From NCBI GenBank assembly GCA_019649035.1, contig BMAT01007964.1:219632-283631 (forward strand): DNA of 64,000 nucleotides. Direction: 5' to 3'. A program made the translations under genes and the position numbers. The stretch is from Elysia marginata (Eukaryota; Mollusca; Gastropoda; Plakobranchidae). The notes below the pieces were generated by a model, which did no database searches, was not told the origin of the DNA, and was given only the letters and a program-made list of their open reading frames with translations. This document shows positions 1 through 12,196 of the stretch, one piece after another (within the stretch, counting starts at the first letter, position 1; the number at the start of each line of letters is the position of its first letter).

Positions 1-335
1 AAGAAACAGAAATAATAATTTTAGATGAGCCAACAACATATCTAGATATTAATAATCAATACGAAATATTAGAAATATTGCATCATCTTCACATGGATGG
101 TAAAACAATTATTTGTGTTCTTCATGATATGAATCAATCTATTAAATATTCTGATAAGGTTATAGTAGTTCATAATTTAGGTATTTACAAAGAAGGCAAC
201 CCCCACGAAGTCATCACCAAGAAAACTATGAAGGATGTTTATAATGTAGATGTACAATTTTCAAAATTAAATGGAACTAATTATATCACTGATGTAGATA
301 CAAAAAGTATTGCAAATAAAATTAAATGAAAGTAG
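1..335 (+). CDS. ABC transporter ATP-binding protein, FecE/FepC type (C-terminal part)
   Basis: Only the C-terminal ~110 residues are inside the window; the frame is open from base 3. The Walker B and D-loop (ILDEPTTYLD) and H-loop (VLHDMN) are visible, so this is the end of an ABC ATPase. ILDEPTTYLD followed by QYEILEIL is typical of ATPases of iron/siderophore/cobalamin importers, and the 40778-41563 ATPase has the same type of segment. The apparent stop at 327 is TGA (Trp); the true stop is TAG at 333-335. It presumably ends an import operon lying to the left, so the chromosome would carry two related systems. Substrate is not determinable here. Confidence 0.85.
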
Positions 336-342
336 GAAAAAT

Positions 343-720
343 ATGAAATTAAAATATTATGCACAAGTACCTTCGATTATAGAAGCAGTAAAATACTACA
401 AAAATCTTTTTAATGTCAAGGTAATTAAAGATGGTTCAGATGGTCACCATGCAAATATCCTTATAGGAGATTCCGTCTCAATTATGTTAACAGGCAGAGG
501 TACTACTGAAAAAAAGCAAGGTTGGTTTATTTTAAAATTTGAAAAAACAGAATTAGAATTGTATAAAACTATATTTAATTCTGTTAAAAATTCAGGGGTT
601 AAACTTGATTTTGTAGAATATTCTGCAGGTTGAGGGACTACATTTTCTGAATTTACAGATAAATACGGATTCACATGAGATCTGGAAATAGACACTAATG
701 TACTTAAAATTAGTGGTTAA
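343..720 (+). CDS. VOC (glyoxalase/PhnB-like) family protein
   Basis: 125 residues. The ATG at 343 is chosen over an in-frame ATG at 310 because a short purine-rich SD (AGGAAAA, 335-341) precedes it and 310 lies inside the upstream ABC gene. The start resembles PhnB-like VOC proteins (YYKNLFNVKVI), the middle has one beta-alpha-beta-beta unit, and the end matches the family's W-G...F.D.YGF.W pattern. Trp codons are TGA at 631 and 676. A paralogue sits at 31423-31785. Metal ligands are not clear, so I assign no reaction; VOC members include isomerases, dioxygenases and drug-binding proteins. Confidence 0.75.
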
Positions 721-869
721 AACATATATAAATGGTTATGTGTATTCTCATAAATTGGCATTTGTAAAAAGTGTTTGTTAGTTAGAAAAAAATCTAAGTA
801 TTCCTAAAGCATTTATTAGTGCTTTGAATTTCACATTTTTTAAATTTATATCATTGATATAATTTTCTT

Positions 870-1697
870 ATGAATAAATATAAAGCCACCAAGAATGATG
901 CAGGAAGAACAATTTTAAAATTCATTCAAAAGCTTTTTAATGATGTTCCTAAATCTAGAATTGAAAGAATTTTTAGACAAAAGGATATAAAAATTAATGG
1001 CAAAAGAATAAAGGATAAAAAGCATTTGATTAAAGAAGATGATGAAATATTAATATATGGATTATTTACATCTGTACAACCTAAACAAAATATTAAAGCA
1101 AATATCACATTCAAAATTATTTTTGAAGATGAAAACATTTTAATTGTTGATAAAAAAATTGGTGTCCCTGTCCATGATGCAAAAGATTCTTTAGATAATC
1201 AAGTTCTTACTTATTTAAAGTTTAAACAAATTGATTCTTTTGTACCTTCACACATTGGTAGACTAGATAAACAAACTTCAGGAATAATGATTTATGGTAA
1301 GACATATGAAGCAGTGAAACAATTAAATGAGGCAAATAAAAAATTAAAAAAGATTTATGAATTTAAATCTGATTTAAATAAAAATATAATAACTGAATTT
1401 AAAATAACTCATGATGAAAAATATCATCGAGAAAAAGCTGGTGATATTGGCAAAAAAACCAAGACTAAATTTTGGATTGAAGGAAATAAAAAATATGCTG
1501 AATTAGCAACTGGCAGAAAACACCAAATTAGAGCTACTCTTTCTAAATTAAATAAGCCAATATATGGGGATACTAAATATGGTGGTAAAAAAGCAGATAG
1601 AATATATTTGCATTCTGTATATTTAAAACTTGATGGTTTAAAAGAAAAACTAGAATATTTAAATGGTCAAGAATTTTGGTCTAGACCAGAATGATAG
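870..1697 (+). CDS. Pseudouridine synthase, RluC/RluD family
   Basis: 275 residues, probably modifying uridines of 23S rRNA. An S4-like RNA-binding segment spans about residues 20-80, followed by the catalytic domain with motif H128-I-G-R-L-D133-KQTSG, in which Asp133 is the expected nucleophile. The family C-terminal signature TGRKHQIRATLS is also present. TGA at 1692 is Trp; the stop is TAG at 1695. A perfect TATAAT (858-863) ends 6 nt before the ATG and there is no SD, so the mRNA is probably leaderless. It is shorter than typical RluD (~320 aa), as usual in mollicutes. The exact target site is not assignable. Confidence 0.88.
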
Positions 1698-1712
1698 TAT
1701 CATTTATTTAAT

Positions 1713-2420
1713 ATGAAAACACTTATTATTGTGCCAATAAAAAATGCATATCAAAATATTTTAGATATTGCCTTTAATATTGAATTAGCTGCTCCTGGTA
1801 TTGATTACTTAATTGTAGACACCGGATCAACTGATAGAACAAAATATTTATTATTGAATAATAATATTAATAGATTAGAAATGCCTATTGAAACAAATTA
1901 TTTTCAAGGATTAAATTTGGGTATTAAATATGCATATGATAATGGATATGATAATTGCATTCAATTGGATCAATCTGAATCTCTTGATTATAAAGACATA
2001 AAATATTTTGTTAAGACAGCTGAAAATAAAAATGTTAATATTATTCTAGGTTCAAGATTTGTAGACAAAAAAATGCCTTGAAATTTCAGATTCTTTATGA
2101 CTCACATTTTAAGAGGTGTCATTAAATTATTTTCTGGAAAAAAAATAACAGATCCTTATTTAAAATTTAAATTATTTGATCGCAAAATAATGAAGGAAAT
2201 CATAAATAATCAAGAATGATCTATTGATGCTGATTCAGTTGCAAATTTGATAAGAGCAGGATATACATATACTGAAATTCAAGTTAATATAAACAATAAG
2301 AAAATACGTCAATCTACTTATAAAGGAATTAAATTATTTTCATACATATGAAATAAAATAATTTCCATATTATTTGTTCAACCATTTAGAAAAAGAAAGA
2401 AGGTAAAAAATGCTAGTTAA
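1713..2420 (+). CDS. Glycosyltransferase family 2 protein
   Basis: 235 residues. The N-terminus has the GT-A nucleotide-sugar fold: IIVPIKNAYQN, then the DTGSTDRT loop (about residues 36-43) and an acidic LDQSE segment near residue 88 in the place of the DxD metal site. The C-terminal third is basic and lysine-rich. TGA Trp codons occur at 2079, 2217 and 2349. No transmembrane segment is obvious. It follows the pseudouridine synthase by 15 nt and overlaps the next membrane-protein gene by 11 nt, so all three are probably co-transcribed. It probably glycosylates a lipid or surface molecule (dolichyl-phosphate-mannose-synthase-like), but donor and acceptor are unknown. Confidence 0.8.
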
Positions 2421-2997
2421 TGAAAAGTTACATAATGCTGTTAATTTAGGATTGCCAATTTTCTTTCTAATTATTTCTATAGCATCTTTTATTTGATTTG
2501 CTATCGAAGTTAAAAAGAAAAGATTGGAATTTAAATCCATGGCTACATGGTTTACCTTAAATATTTTATTCACAATAATTATTGTTTATATTCTTATTAT
2601 TTCTATTCTCCATTTTTACGGATTTGGTAATGCTGCTAATTTATTTAATTTAATTTCTGAGCATGTATTTGGGATGACTCTTGAAAATGGTAAAGAGTGA
2701 GTTATTTTATTAATACTGGCATTCATTTCTTACATTCTGGTTAAAACTTTAAGAAACTCCATTAAGATTTCAAAACTTAATAAAAGAGTAGATGATCTTG
2801 GCAAAGAAGTTGCCATCTTAAGTGGAAAAGTTAATAAATCTGCAACATTTACTTCTAACATTGCAAAACCAAAAGTTACAGTCAAAGAAGTAAGAACAGA
2901 ATTAAGGGAAAAAATAAAAATAGCTAGAGCCAAAAAAAGAGCAGAACAAAAATTAAATGCTATTTCTAAAAATAAAAAAGAAAAAGATAATGGCTAA
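2410..2997 (+). CDS. Membrane protein with cytosolic coiled coil, unknown function
   Basis: 195 residues, not recognised as a named family. Three hydrophobic segments lie at about residues 11-30, 48-68 and 98-118. A heptad-like region (LNKRVDDLGKEVAILSGKV) at about 128-150 and a very basic, Ala/Lys-rich tail follow. The start overlaps the glycosyltransferase stop, so translation is probably coupled. Trp is TGA at two positions. A strong terminator follows directly. It may be a membrane anchor or a partner of the glycosyltransferase; that is inference from position only. Confidence 0.7.
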
Positions 2998-3003
2998 TAT
3001 TTC

Positions 3004-3030
3004 AAAATGCCCATAGGGCATTTTATTTTA
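3004..3030 (+). terminator. Intrinsic terminator after the 2410-2997 gene
   Basis: A 9-bp stem (AAAATGCCC / GGGCATTTT) with an ATA loop is followed by ATTTTA. The T-rich end runs directly into the TATAAT box (3029-3034) of ligA. Confidence 0.85.
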
Positions 3031-3040
3031 TAATTTAAAT

Positions 3041-5012
<1,972 letters not shown>

Positions 5013-5020
<8 letters not shown>

Positions 5021-5297
5021 ATTAGATTTAGTTTCTAAAAAAATTATGATTAAAGTAAATGATGAAGTTTCAAAAAAATTGGCAGATGATTGACACAATT
5101 TAGAAAAACAAATTAACAAATTAAAATCTTTTAATACGGATGGATTTGAGCCAATGGTCAGAATAGACAATAATTATGAAAATTTTCTTCGGGAAGATAT
5201 TCCGGGAAAGGTTTTATCAAAAGAAATTGTTCTTAGAAATGCTCCTGAAAAAGATAACAATTACATTATTGTTTCCAAGGTGGACGAAAATGATTAA
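5013..5297 (+). CDS. gatC: Aspartyl/glutamyl-tRNA amidotransferase subunit C
   Basis: 94 residues. GatC stabilises GatA in the complex that converts Glu-tRNA(Gln) (and Asp-tRNA(Asn)) to the amidated form. The sequence has the usual GatC order: two helices, then a motif like MVRIDN and a C-terminal segment LREDIPGKVLSKEIVLRNAPE (family: R.D.P....VLxNAPE). It is too short for many gene finders because Trp29 is encoded by TGA at 5091. It overlaps ligA by 8 nt and gatA by 8 nt, which indicates tight coupling. Confidence 0.92.
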
Positions 5298-6594
5298 GCA
5301 TAAAGGTAATATTGATGCTCTTATCAATGAGTTAAAAAATAACGATAATAATGCTGTATCTTTTATTTATGAAAATGCAAATAATAAAGAGGGAATTTTA
5401 TCTGAGGCCACAATTATTTTAAAAGATAATTATGCAACAAAGGATGCGCCAACACAGGCATCATCTAAAATACTTAAAAATTTTAATCCAGGTTATGATG
5501 CAAAAATAGTTAAAAAATTAAGAAATGCTGGTGGTGCAATTTTGGCTAAAGTTCATTGTGACGAATTGGCACTTGGGGGGACAGGACTATTATCATCATA
5601 TGGGAAAATTTTAAGTCCCTTGGATAAATCAAGAATTGTAGGGGGATCATCATCTGGTTCTGCTGCAACATTTTCCAAATCAGTTTCAATTTCTATAGGT
5701 TCTGATACTGGTGATTCTGTTAGATTGCCTGCTTCCTATATAGGAGTAACTGGTTTTAAGCCATCTTATGGTGCAATTTCTAGATATGGATTATTTGCTT
5801 TTGCTTCATCTCTAGATACAGTAGGATATTTTGCACATAATGTTTCAGATATTATACTTACTTCCCAAATTTTATTTGGTAAAGATAAAAGAGATTTTTC
5901 ATCTAAAGAAATTGATAAACCTATAAATGAAATTATTAAACCTGAATCTGTTGTTATATTAGATTATATTGGGACTCCAGAGTATGCAAGAAAAGAAATC
6001 CGAATTTTAGAGGAAAAATTAATTTCTGAAGGAATTAGAGTTATTCATAAAGAAATATCTAGGGATCTACAAGAATTAATTGGGATAACTTATTCTGCTA
6101 TTTCTTTTGCAGAGGCTTCTTCAAATGATGCTAATTTATCAGGAATTGTTTTTGGACAAAAAGTTGATGGTAATAATTGAACAGAAGTTATGACAAATTC
6201 TAGATCTAGTTATTTAGGTAAAATGGTCCAAAGAAGATTTGCTCTTGGCTCATTTTTCTTATTGATAGAAAATCAAAAAGACATTTTTTTACAAGCTCAG
6301 AAAGTTAGAGCGATGATTAATAAAGAAATGAAAAAAATATCTGATAGCGCAGATGTTGTTATAAATCCTGCAAACACAATTGCACCATTGGTTCAAGAAG
6401 GAAAAGAAGATACTCCATTTGTTAATAATTTAACAACTCTGAATTTTACAGGTCAACCCAATATTGTTATTCCTTTTAGTAAGCATAACAATATGCCATT
6501 TGGTTTGTCAATTTTTTCATCACTTTATGAAGACAAAAAACTTTTATCTCATGCATTATATTTTGAAAAAATATTAGGAGGTCAAAATGAATAA
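5290..6594 (+). CDS. gatA: Aspartyl/glutamyl-tRNA amidotransferase subunit A
   Basis: 434 residues. This is the amidase subunit that releases ammonia from glutamine. The Ser-cisSer-Lys triad region is visible: Lys87 (AILAKVHCDEL), the GGSSSGSAA loop (residues 118-126) and nucleophile Ser143 in GSDTGDSVRLPAS. The usual motif is DTGGS, so Asp replaces one Gly beside the nucleophile, and KTNMDE is changed to KVHCDE. I start at 5290, overlapping the gatC stop, because an upstream in-frame ATG (5176) lies inside gatC. TGA at 6178 is Trp. It overlaps gatB by 8 nt. Confidence 0.95.
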
Positions 6595-7999
6595 TTTTGA
6601 AACAATTATTGGTATTGAAATCCACATTGAATTGAATACAAAAACAAAAATGTTTTCACCGGCTGAAAATAATTTTGGGAAAGAACCCAATACTTTAGTT
6701 CATCCAATTGATCTAGGTTATCCTGGAACAATGCCTAGATTAAATAAAAATGCTGTTGTTAAAGCAGTTAAATTTGCAAAGGCTTTAAATATGAAAATTG
6801 ATCAATTAATAAGATTTGATCGTAAGCATTATTTTTATGCAGATTTACCAAAGGGCTATCAAATTACTCAAAATGATTTTCCTTTTGGATTTAATGGTTT
6901 CATTCCAATTAATGCGCAAGGTAAATTAGAAAAAATTAAACTTGAAAGATTTCATTTAGAGGAGGATACTGCAAAATCTCATCATGCTAATGGGAAAACA
7001 TTATTAGATTTTAATAGAGCAGGAGTTCCATTAATAGAAGTTGTTACAAAACCTGTTATTAAATCTGCAGATACTGCAGTTGCTTATGTTGATGCAATTA
7101 GACAACTTGCTCAATCATTAGATATATCTGATGCTAAGATGGAGGAAGGATCATTAAGAGCTGATATCAATATTTCTTTAAGACCTAGAGGTCAAAAAGA
7201 ATTTGGCACAAAAGTTGAGATTAAAAATATTAATACTTTAAAAAATATTAAAAAGGCAATAGAAAATGAAATTGCTATACAATCTCAAAGCTTAATTGAT
7301 GGAGAAAAAATTCAGCAATCAACAAAAAGATTTGATGAGGCAACAAGTAAAAATATTTTAATGAGAATTAAAACAGAAGCTGCAGATTATAGATTTTTTC
7401 CTGAACCAAATATTTCACCAATTAAAATTTCTAATGATTTTATAGATGAAATAAGCATCCCTGAGCTCCCTTGAGAAAAAAGGGCAAGATATCAAAAATC
7501 TGGAATTAATGATGAATACATTGATAAACTAATGAATAATTTAGAAAATGCAAAGTTCTTTGATTTAATTGAATTTGATGATAAAAAAACATTAGCCAAA
7601 GTCTTTTTTGCTGAAATGGTTTCATTAGCTAATAAACAAAATATTAGTGTTAAAGAATTAAATATTGATCCTGAACAAATATTAATTGCCTTAACTAAAA
7701 TGAATTTAGGAGAAATTTCTGGAAAACATTTAAAAATTATTCTACCCAAATTAGTTAATAAAAAAGACACAACACTAAATATCATTAAAAATGAGGGAAT
7801 GAAACAAATTTCTGATGAAAATACAATCAATAATATAATTAAAACAATAATAAAAAATAATGAAGCTTTTGTTAAAAACAATAAAGATAGGCCAGAAAGA
7901 TTAATAAAATTTATTTTGGGTAATGTTATGAAAGCTTCTAAAGGGCAGGCAAATCCAACTATTGCTAGTTCACTTGTTAAGAAAATGTTAGGAGAATAA
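6587..7999 (+). CDS. gatB: Aspartyl/glutamyl-tRNA amidotransferase subunit B
   Basis: 470 residues. GatB is the kinase/tRNA-binding subunit that phosphorylates the mischarged glutamyl end. Clear family motifs: ETIIGIEIHIELNTKTK at the N-terminus, AGVPLIEVVTKP, and EGSLRADINISLRP. A helical YqeY-like tail domain occupies about residues 320-470. Trp at 7472 (ELPWEKR) is TGA and explains why the gene looks split under the standard code. The SD AGGAGG lies at 6577-6582. Its stop overlaps the start of the next gene by one base. Confidence 0.96.
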
Positions 8000-9075
8000 T
8001 GCTTGGACGAAAACCTAAAATTGGTTATCAAAACAAACAAAAGAAAATTAAAAAAAGAAAAAGCTATATTTCTTCTCTTTTCATTAAACCTAAAAAGCAC
8101 ATATCAATAAATGAAAAAATAATTAAGTTTTTCATATATATTGCTTTAAGAATAGTAATTAAACCAAGTAAATGAAGGCACCCGGAAAAAAATTATGAAA
8201 TAATTGATCGTACATATAAAAGAATAATTTCAGCAGATTTTATTTATATACCTTCTTCAATAGCTTTATATTTAATTATGGCCTTTATGCCTATACTATC
8301 TTTAATTTCATTTTTATATATGACACCCGGTTTTCAGGATTGACTTGCAAACTTAGCTCCCGGTGGTGATTCTGCAAAAGATGCTCTTACTGATATTTTA
8401 GGAAAATTTATTCCTGGAGCCAAAGAGATAATAGAACAAATAAATTCATTTTCATCAAATGCTACTTCCGCAAAAGCCATTACAGGTTATTTAGCCATAG
8501 CAATCTCGTTATTAATTACAACTTGAATTGCTTCTGGTGGTTTTGCTAAATTAGTGTTTACACAATCATATATTTATGAACATAAATTTGTGGGTGGTTA
8601 TTGAATGAATAAAATTAAAGGAATGATGATGGTTTTGTCATTTACATTTTTATTAATTGTTGGCCTTACCATAAATATTATTTTGACGTCATGAATTCAT
8701 GAATCAAATCTTACTAATTTTTGGCAAAACTTTTTTGTTCATTTATGACTAATTGTATCCCTTGGATTCGGTATATTTTTTCTTATGATTTTACTATTTA
8801 GATTTTCGCCAAGATATAAAATTAAAATTAGAAATGTTATTCCAGGATCCATGGTTAGTACTATACCAACATTACTGTTTTTAACTCTATTTTCGTTCAT
8901 AACAAGACTATGATCTTATGGTAATTACGGATCTATTGGAACAATTATGTATGTTGGTATGTCTTCTCTTATAATTTCATATTTCATTTTTGTTGGACTT
9001 ATTTCAAATGCTGCTTATTATAAAACATTTGTGGCTTCACGAGTAAGAACAAAATGAACATTTTCAAAAAAATAA
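7999..9075 (+). CDS. YihY/BrkB-family (UPF0761) inner-membrane protein
   Basis: 358 residues, visible only in code 4 because at least ten Trp codons are TGA. A basic, Lys-rich N-terminus (residues 1-45) precedes about six transmembrane segments. The YihY features are present: RIISADFIYIPSSIALYLIMAF near residue 75, a Gly/Pro-rich extracellular loop, and WIASGGFAKLVFTQSYIYE. The family has no settled function, and the BrkB 'virulence factor' label is historical. It is translationally coupled to gatB (ATAATG overlap), ending the ligA-gatCAB operon. A hairpin follows at 9089. Confidence 0.8.
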
Positions 9076-9088
9076 AATGAAAAATCAT

Positions 9089-9116
9089 AAAATACCGCAA
9101 AATGTATTTTCTTTTA
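9089..9116 (+). terminator. Terminator between yihY-like gene and ftsY
   Basis: A 7-bp AT-rich stem (AAAATAC / GTATTTT) with an 8-nt loop is followed by CTTTTAT. The run blends into the ftsY TATAAT (9115-9120). A weak stem, but its position is right. Confidence 0.6.
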
Positions 9117-9126
9117 TAATTTATAT

Positions 9127-10266
9127 ATGGGATTTTTTAAAAAATTAAAGCAAAGACTTTTTTCACTTAATATTGATGAAAAAGAAAAAAAAGTTAAGAC
9201 ACCTAAAAAAGAAGTTATATCTAAAGAAACTGTTGATGATAATAAAAATACAATAACTAAAGTTAATAATAAAATTGATAAAAAAATTCAAAAGGAAAAA
9301 TTAAAGACAAGAAAAAAAGCAAAAAAAATAGATAAGTATGTTGCTGGTCTATCTAAGACCGGTTCTTCATTTTCTGAAAGAATTAAAGAAATTCAAAATA
9401 AGCACAATAAGATAGATGAAGATTTTTTTGACGAATTAGAAGATGTTTTGATAATGTCAGATATATCATCAAAATTAGTTATGAATATAATTGATGAAAT
9501 TAAAAGGGAAGTAAAGAATGAAAATGTAACAGATCCTAATTTAATTTCTGAAATTATTGCTGATAAGATGTTTGTTATTTATACTAATCAATCAGTTGTA
9601 GACACCACTTTAAATATTCAAGATAATAGAGTTAATGTAATTATTATGGTTGGCGTTAATGGCGTTGGTAAGACAACTACAATAGCTAAAATAGCCAATA
9701 ATTTTATTAAAGAAGGTAAGAAGGTTTTAATTGCAGCAGGTGATACTTTTAGAGCAGGAGCAGTAGATCAACTTGGAGTTTGAGCAAATAGAGTTAATGC
9801 AGATATTGTTAAACCATTAAAAGATGGAGCAGATCCTGCTTCAGTTGTATTTGATGCAGTAAAAAAAGCTAAAGAAAATAAATACGATATTTTAATTGTA
9901 GATACTGCAGGAAGATTGCAAAATAAAATTAATTTAATGAATGAGCTAGAAAAAATTTCAAGGATCATTTCAAGGGAGATACCAGACGCTCCACATGAAT
10001 CACTTCTTGTGTTAGATGCCACAACTGGTCAAAATGGTGTTTCACAAGCCAAAAGTTTTAAAGAAGTCACACCTCTTTCAGGAATAGTTTTAACTAAGAT
10101 GGATGGAACTTCTAAAGGTGGCATTGTTTTGACAATTAAAGATGAGCTTCAATTAGCTGTTAAAATGATAGGCCTTGGTGAGTCACTTGAAGATTTGCAA
10201 GAGTTTGATTTAGATGCATTTATTTATGGAATGACAAAGGGGTTAATGAATGAATCTGGAGAATAG
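9127..10266 (+). CDS. ftsY: Signal recognition particle receptor FtsY
   Basis: 379 residues. It is the membrane-associated GTPase that receives SRP-ribosome complexes. A highly charged Lys/Glu N-terminal region (about 1-75) is followed by the NG domain with G1 GVNGVGKTT (176-184), [27 protein letters not shown] and [13 protein letters not shown] at 9781 is Trp within DQLGVW. TATAAT (9115-9120) is 6 nt before the ATG. It overlaps ylxM by 17 nt, the classic ftsY-ylxM(-ffh) arrangement. The SRP RNA partner is at 52431. Confidence 0.96.
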
Positions 10267-10400
10267 AGAAAAATATACTGAATTATTTGAGAAATATAAA
10301 CCTGTTTTATCTCAAGCTCAAAAGCAAGTGATTCATTTATATTTAATTGAAGATTTATCAATTGTAGAAATTGCAGACATTTTAGCTACAACTAGACAAG
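10250..10400 (+). CDS. ylxM: YlxM-family HTH protein (3' part lost in gap)
   Basis: The first 50 residues are visible. The sequence LSQAQKQVIHLYLIEDLSIVEIADILATTRQ is a sigma-70 region-4-like helix-turn-helix typical of YlxM, a small protein usually encoded beside ftsY/ffh and thought to modulate SRP. The family is about 110 residues, so just over half is missing in the N run that starts at 10401. It starts inside the ftsY end. Confidence 0.85.
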
Positions 10401-10698
10401 NNNNNNNNNNNNNNNNNNNNNNNNNNNNNNNNNNNNNNNNNNNNNNNNNNNNNNNNNNNNNNNNNNNNNNNNNNNNNNNNNNNNNNNNNNNNNNNNNNNN
10501 NNNNNNNNNNNNNNNNNNNNNNNNNNNNNNNNNNNNNNNNNNNNNNNNNNNNNNNNNNNNNNNNNNNNNNNNNNNNNNNNNNNNNNNNNNNNNNNNNNNN
10601 NNNNNNNNNNNNNNNNNNNNNNNNNNNNNNNNNNNNNNNNNNNNNNNNNNNNNNNNNNNNNNNNNNNNNNNNNNNNNNNNNNNNNNNNNNNNNNNNNN
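10401..10698. other. Assembly gap (298 N)
   Basis: A run of N interrupts ylxM on the left and an ABC ATPase gene on the right. The missing ends of these two genes together should need more than 298 bp (about 55 codons of YlxM plus about 95 codons of the ATPase), so the true gap is probably larger than drawn. Confidence 0.95.
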
Positions 10699-11147
10699 AT
10701 GTAATAGAATTTTCACTTTCAATCTATAAATCAGCAATTAATTCAAAAGAATTAAAAGAACTTATTGATATTTTTCAAATTAATGATTTTATTCATGCAA
10801 AAGCCAAAAGTCTTTCAGGAGGGCAGCAACAAAAATTAAATGTTCTTTTGGCGATTGCCCATAATCCGGAAATTGTTATTTTAGACGAAATTTCTACAGG
10901 ACTAGATGTTGCTGCTAGAGAAGAAATTTTAAATTATGTTGAATCAATAATTAATAAACAAAAAATTACAACTATACTTATTTCTCACCATATGTCTGAA
11001 ATAGAAAGAATTTGTGATAGAGCAATCGTTTTACACAAAGGTGAAATAATTTTGGATTCATCAATTAATAAAATTAGACAAAAATATAAAGGGTTAGAGT
11101 TTTTGATGAGAAGTATTATGAAAAAGGGTAAACATGCAATTATTTAA
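10699..11147 (+). CDS. ABC-2 exporter ATP-binding subunit (5' end in gap)
   Basis: The last ~148 residues of an ABC ATPase. The signature LSGGQQQKLN, Walker B VILDEISTGLD and H-loop ISHHMSE are intact; the Walker A region is in the gap. The D-loop TGLDVAAREEI and the following EIERICDRAIVLHKGEII match ATPases of ABC-2 (multidrug/NatA-like) exporters. Its stop lies 14 nt inside the following ABC-2 permease gene, so the two form one transporter. Substrate unknown. Confidence 0.88.
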
Positions 11148-12132
11148 AATTAATAAAAAATTAGCACAAAATAATGAATCATTTATCATTAATACATCTA
11201 AAACAGAATTTGGGGCTATTTGAAGACTTTTTAATCGTTACTTTTTAAAATCATTTTTTGGTCCATTTTTTACTTATGCATTTCCAATTTTACTTTTTGC
11301 TATTTTAGGAGCACTAATGGGATATAAAATAATGTTTCCTGGCATTATTGCAATGTCTGCTCTTTCTGCCGGTATTTCTGGAATGCCTTTTGCCATTATG
11401 GAATTAAAACAATCTGTTTTATTAAAAAGAATTGGGGCTTCACCAGTCAAGCAATCTAAATTTACATTTGTAATTCTTTCATATTATGTTTTTAATATTT
11501 TGCTTTCTATTTTCTGAGTCATGCTTTGAGGACTTATTATTTCTCAAGATACAGCAATATTTAAGTCATTGGGCACAGTAGTTGGATTTTTTGGATTTTT
11601 TTATGGAAATTTATTAAATATTTGTATGTCCCTAGGAATAGGTTTTGTTATTTCTTCATTTGCTAAATCACCAAATGCAGCTCAAGTAATTGGAATGATG
11701 ATTTATTTTCCTTCAACATTTTTGTCAGGGCAATTTATTGCTCCTCATATAATAGCTTCCAATCCAGTAATGAATATTATTTCTCAATTTTTGCCATTTC
11801 GTTATACCACAATGATTATTTCCGAGTCTTGACAAGGAGAGGGACTAATTGGAATAGGAGCTGCACCACTATTTAAGCCAGAAATAGTTTCGGGAAATCC
11901 ATTTTTAATTCACGATTATGGAATGCCTACAGAATCTAAAATTAATTTAAGTGATATTAAAAGTATTATTAATGATCCAAAGATGGCAATAGATAAAATA
12001 TTAAGTGATATTAAGGTTCAAATTATTTGAAACAAATTGGATCATATTCTAGCTTACATAGTTCCATATGTTTTTATATTCTCATCAATTATTATTTCAA
12101 TTAAAACTTTTAGATGATCTGCTACAAGATAA
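11134..12132 (+). CDS. ABC-2 type transporter permease
   Basis: 332 residues, continuous only in code 4. About six membrane segments with the ABC-2 core: GIIAMSALSAGISGMPFAIMELKQSVLLKRIGASP (the family's E...LKR....P coupling region near residue 100) and SPNAAQVIGMMIYFPSTFLSGQFIA. A ~100-residue soluble insert (about 230-295, ending with several Lys/Asp-rich turns) precedes the last TM. Overlaps the ATPase gene upstream, which is its evident partner. Probably a drug, lipid or peptide exporter; the substrate is not deducible. Confidence 0.87.
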
Positions 12133-12196
12133 TTTTAAATAAACATTAATTTATTTTATAAATTTTTGCTTAATATTTGAATGATATAATTATTTT

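Noticed and set aside
310-633. Start at ATG 310 for the VOC gene
   Set aside because: It lies inside the upstream ABC gene; ATG 343 has an SD and the family N-terminus.
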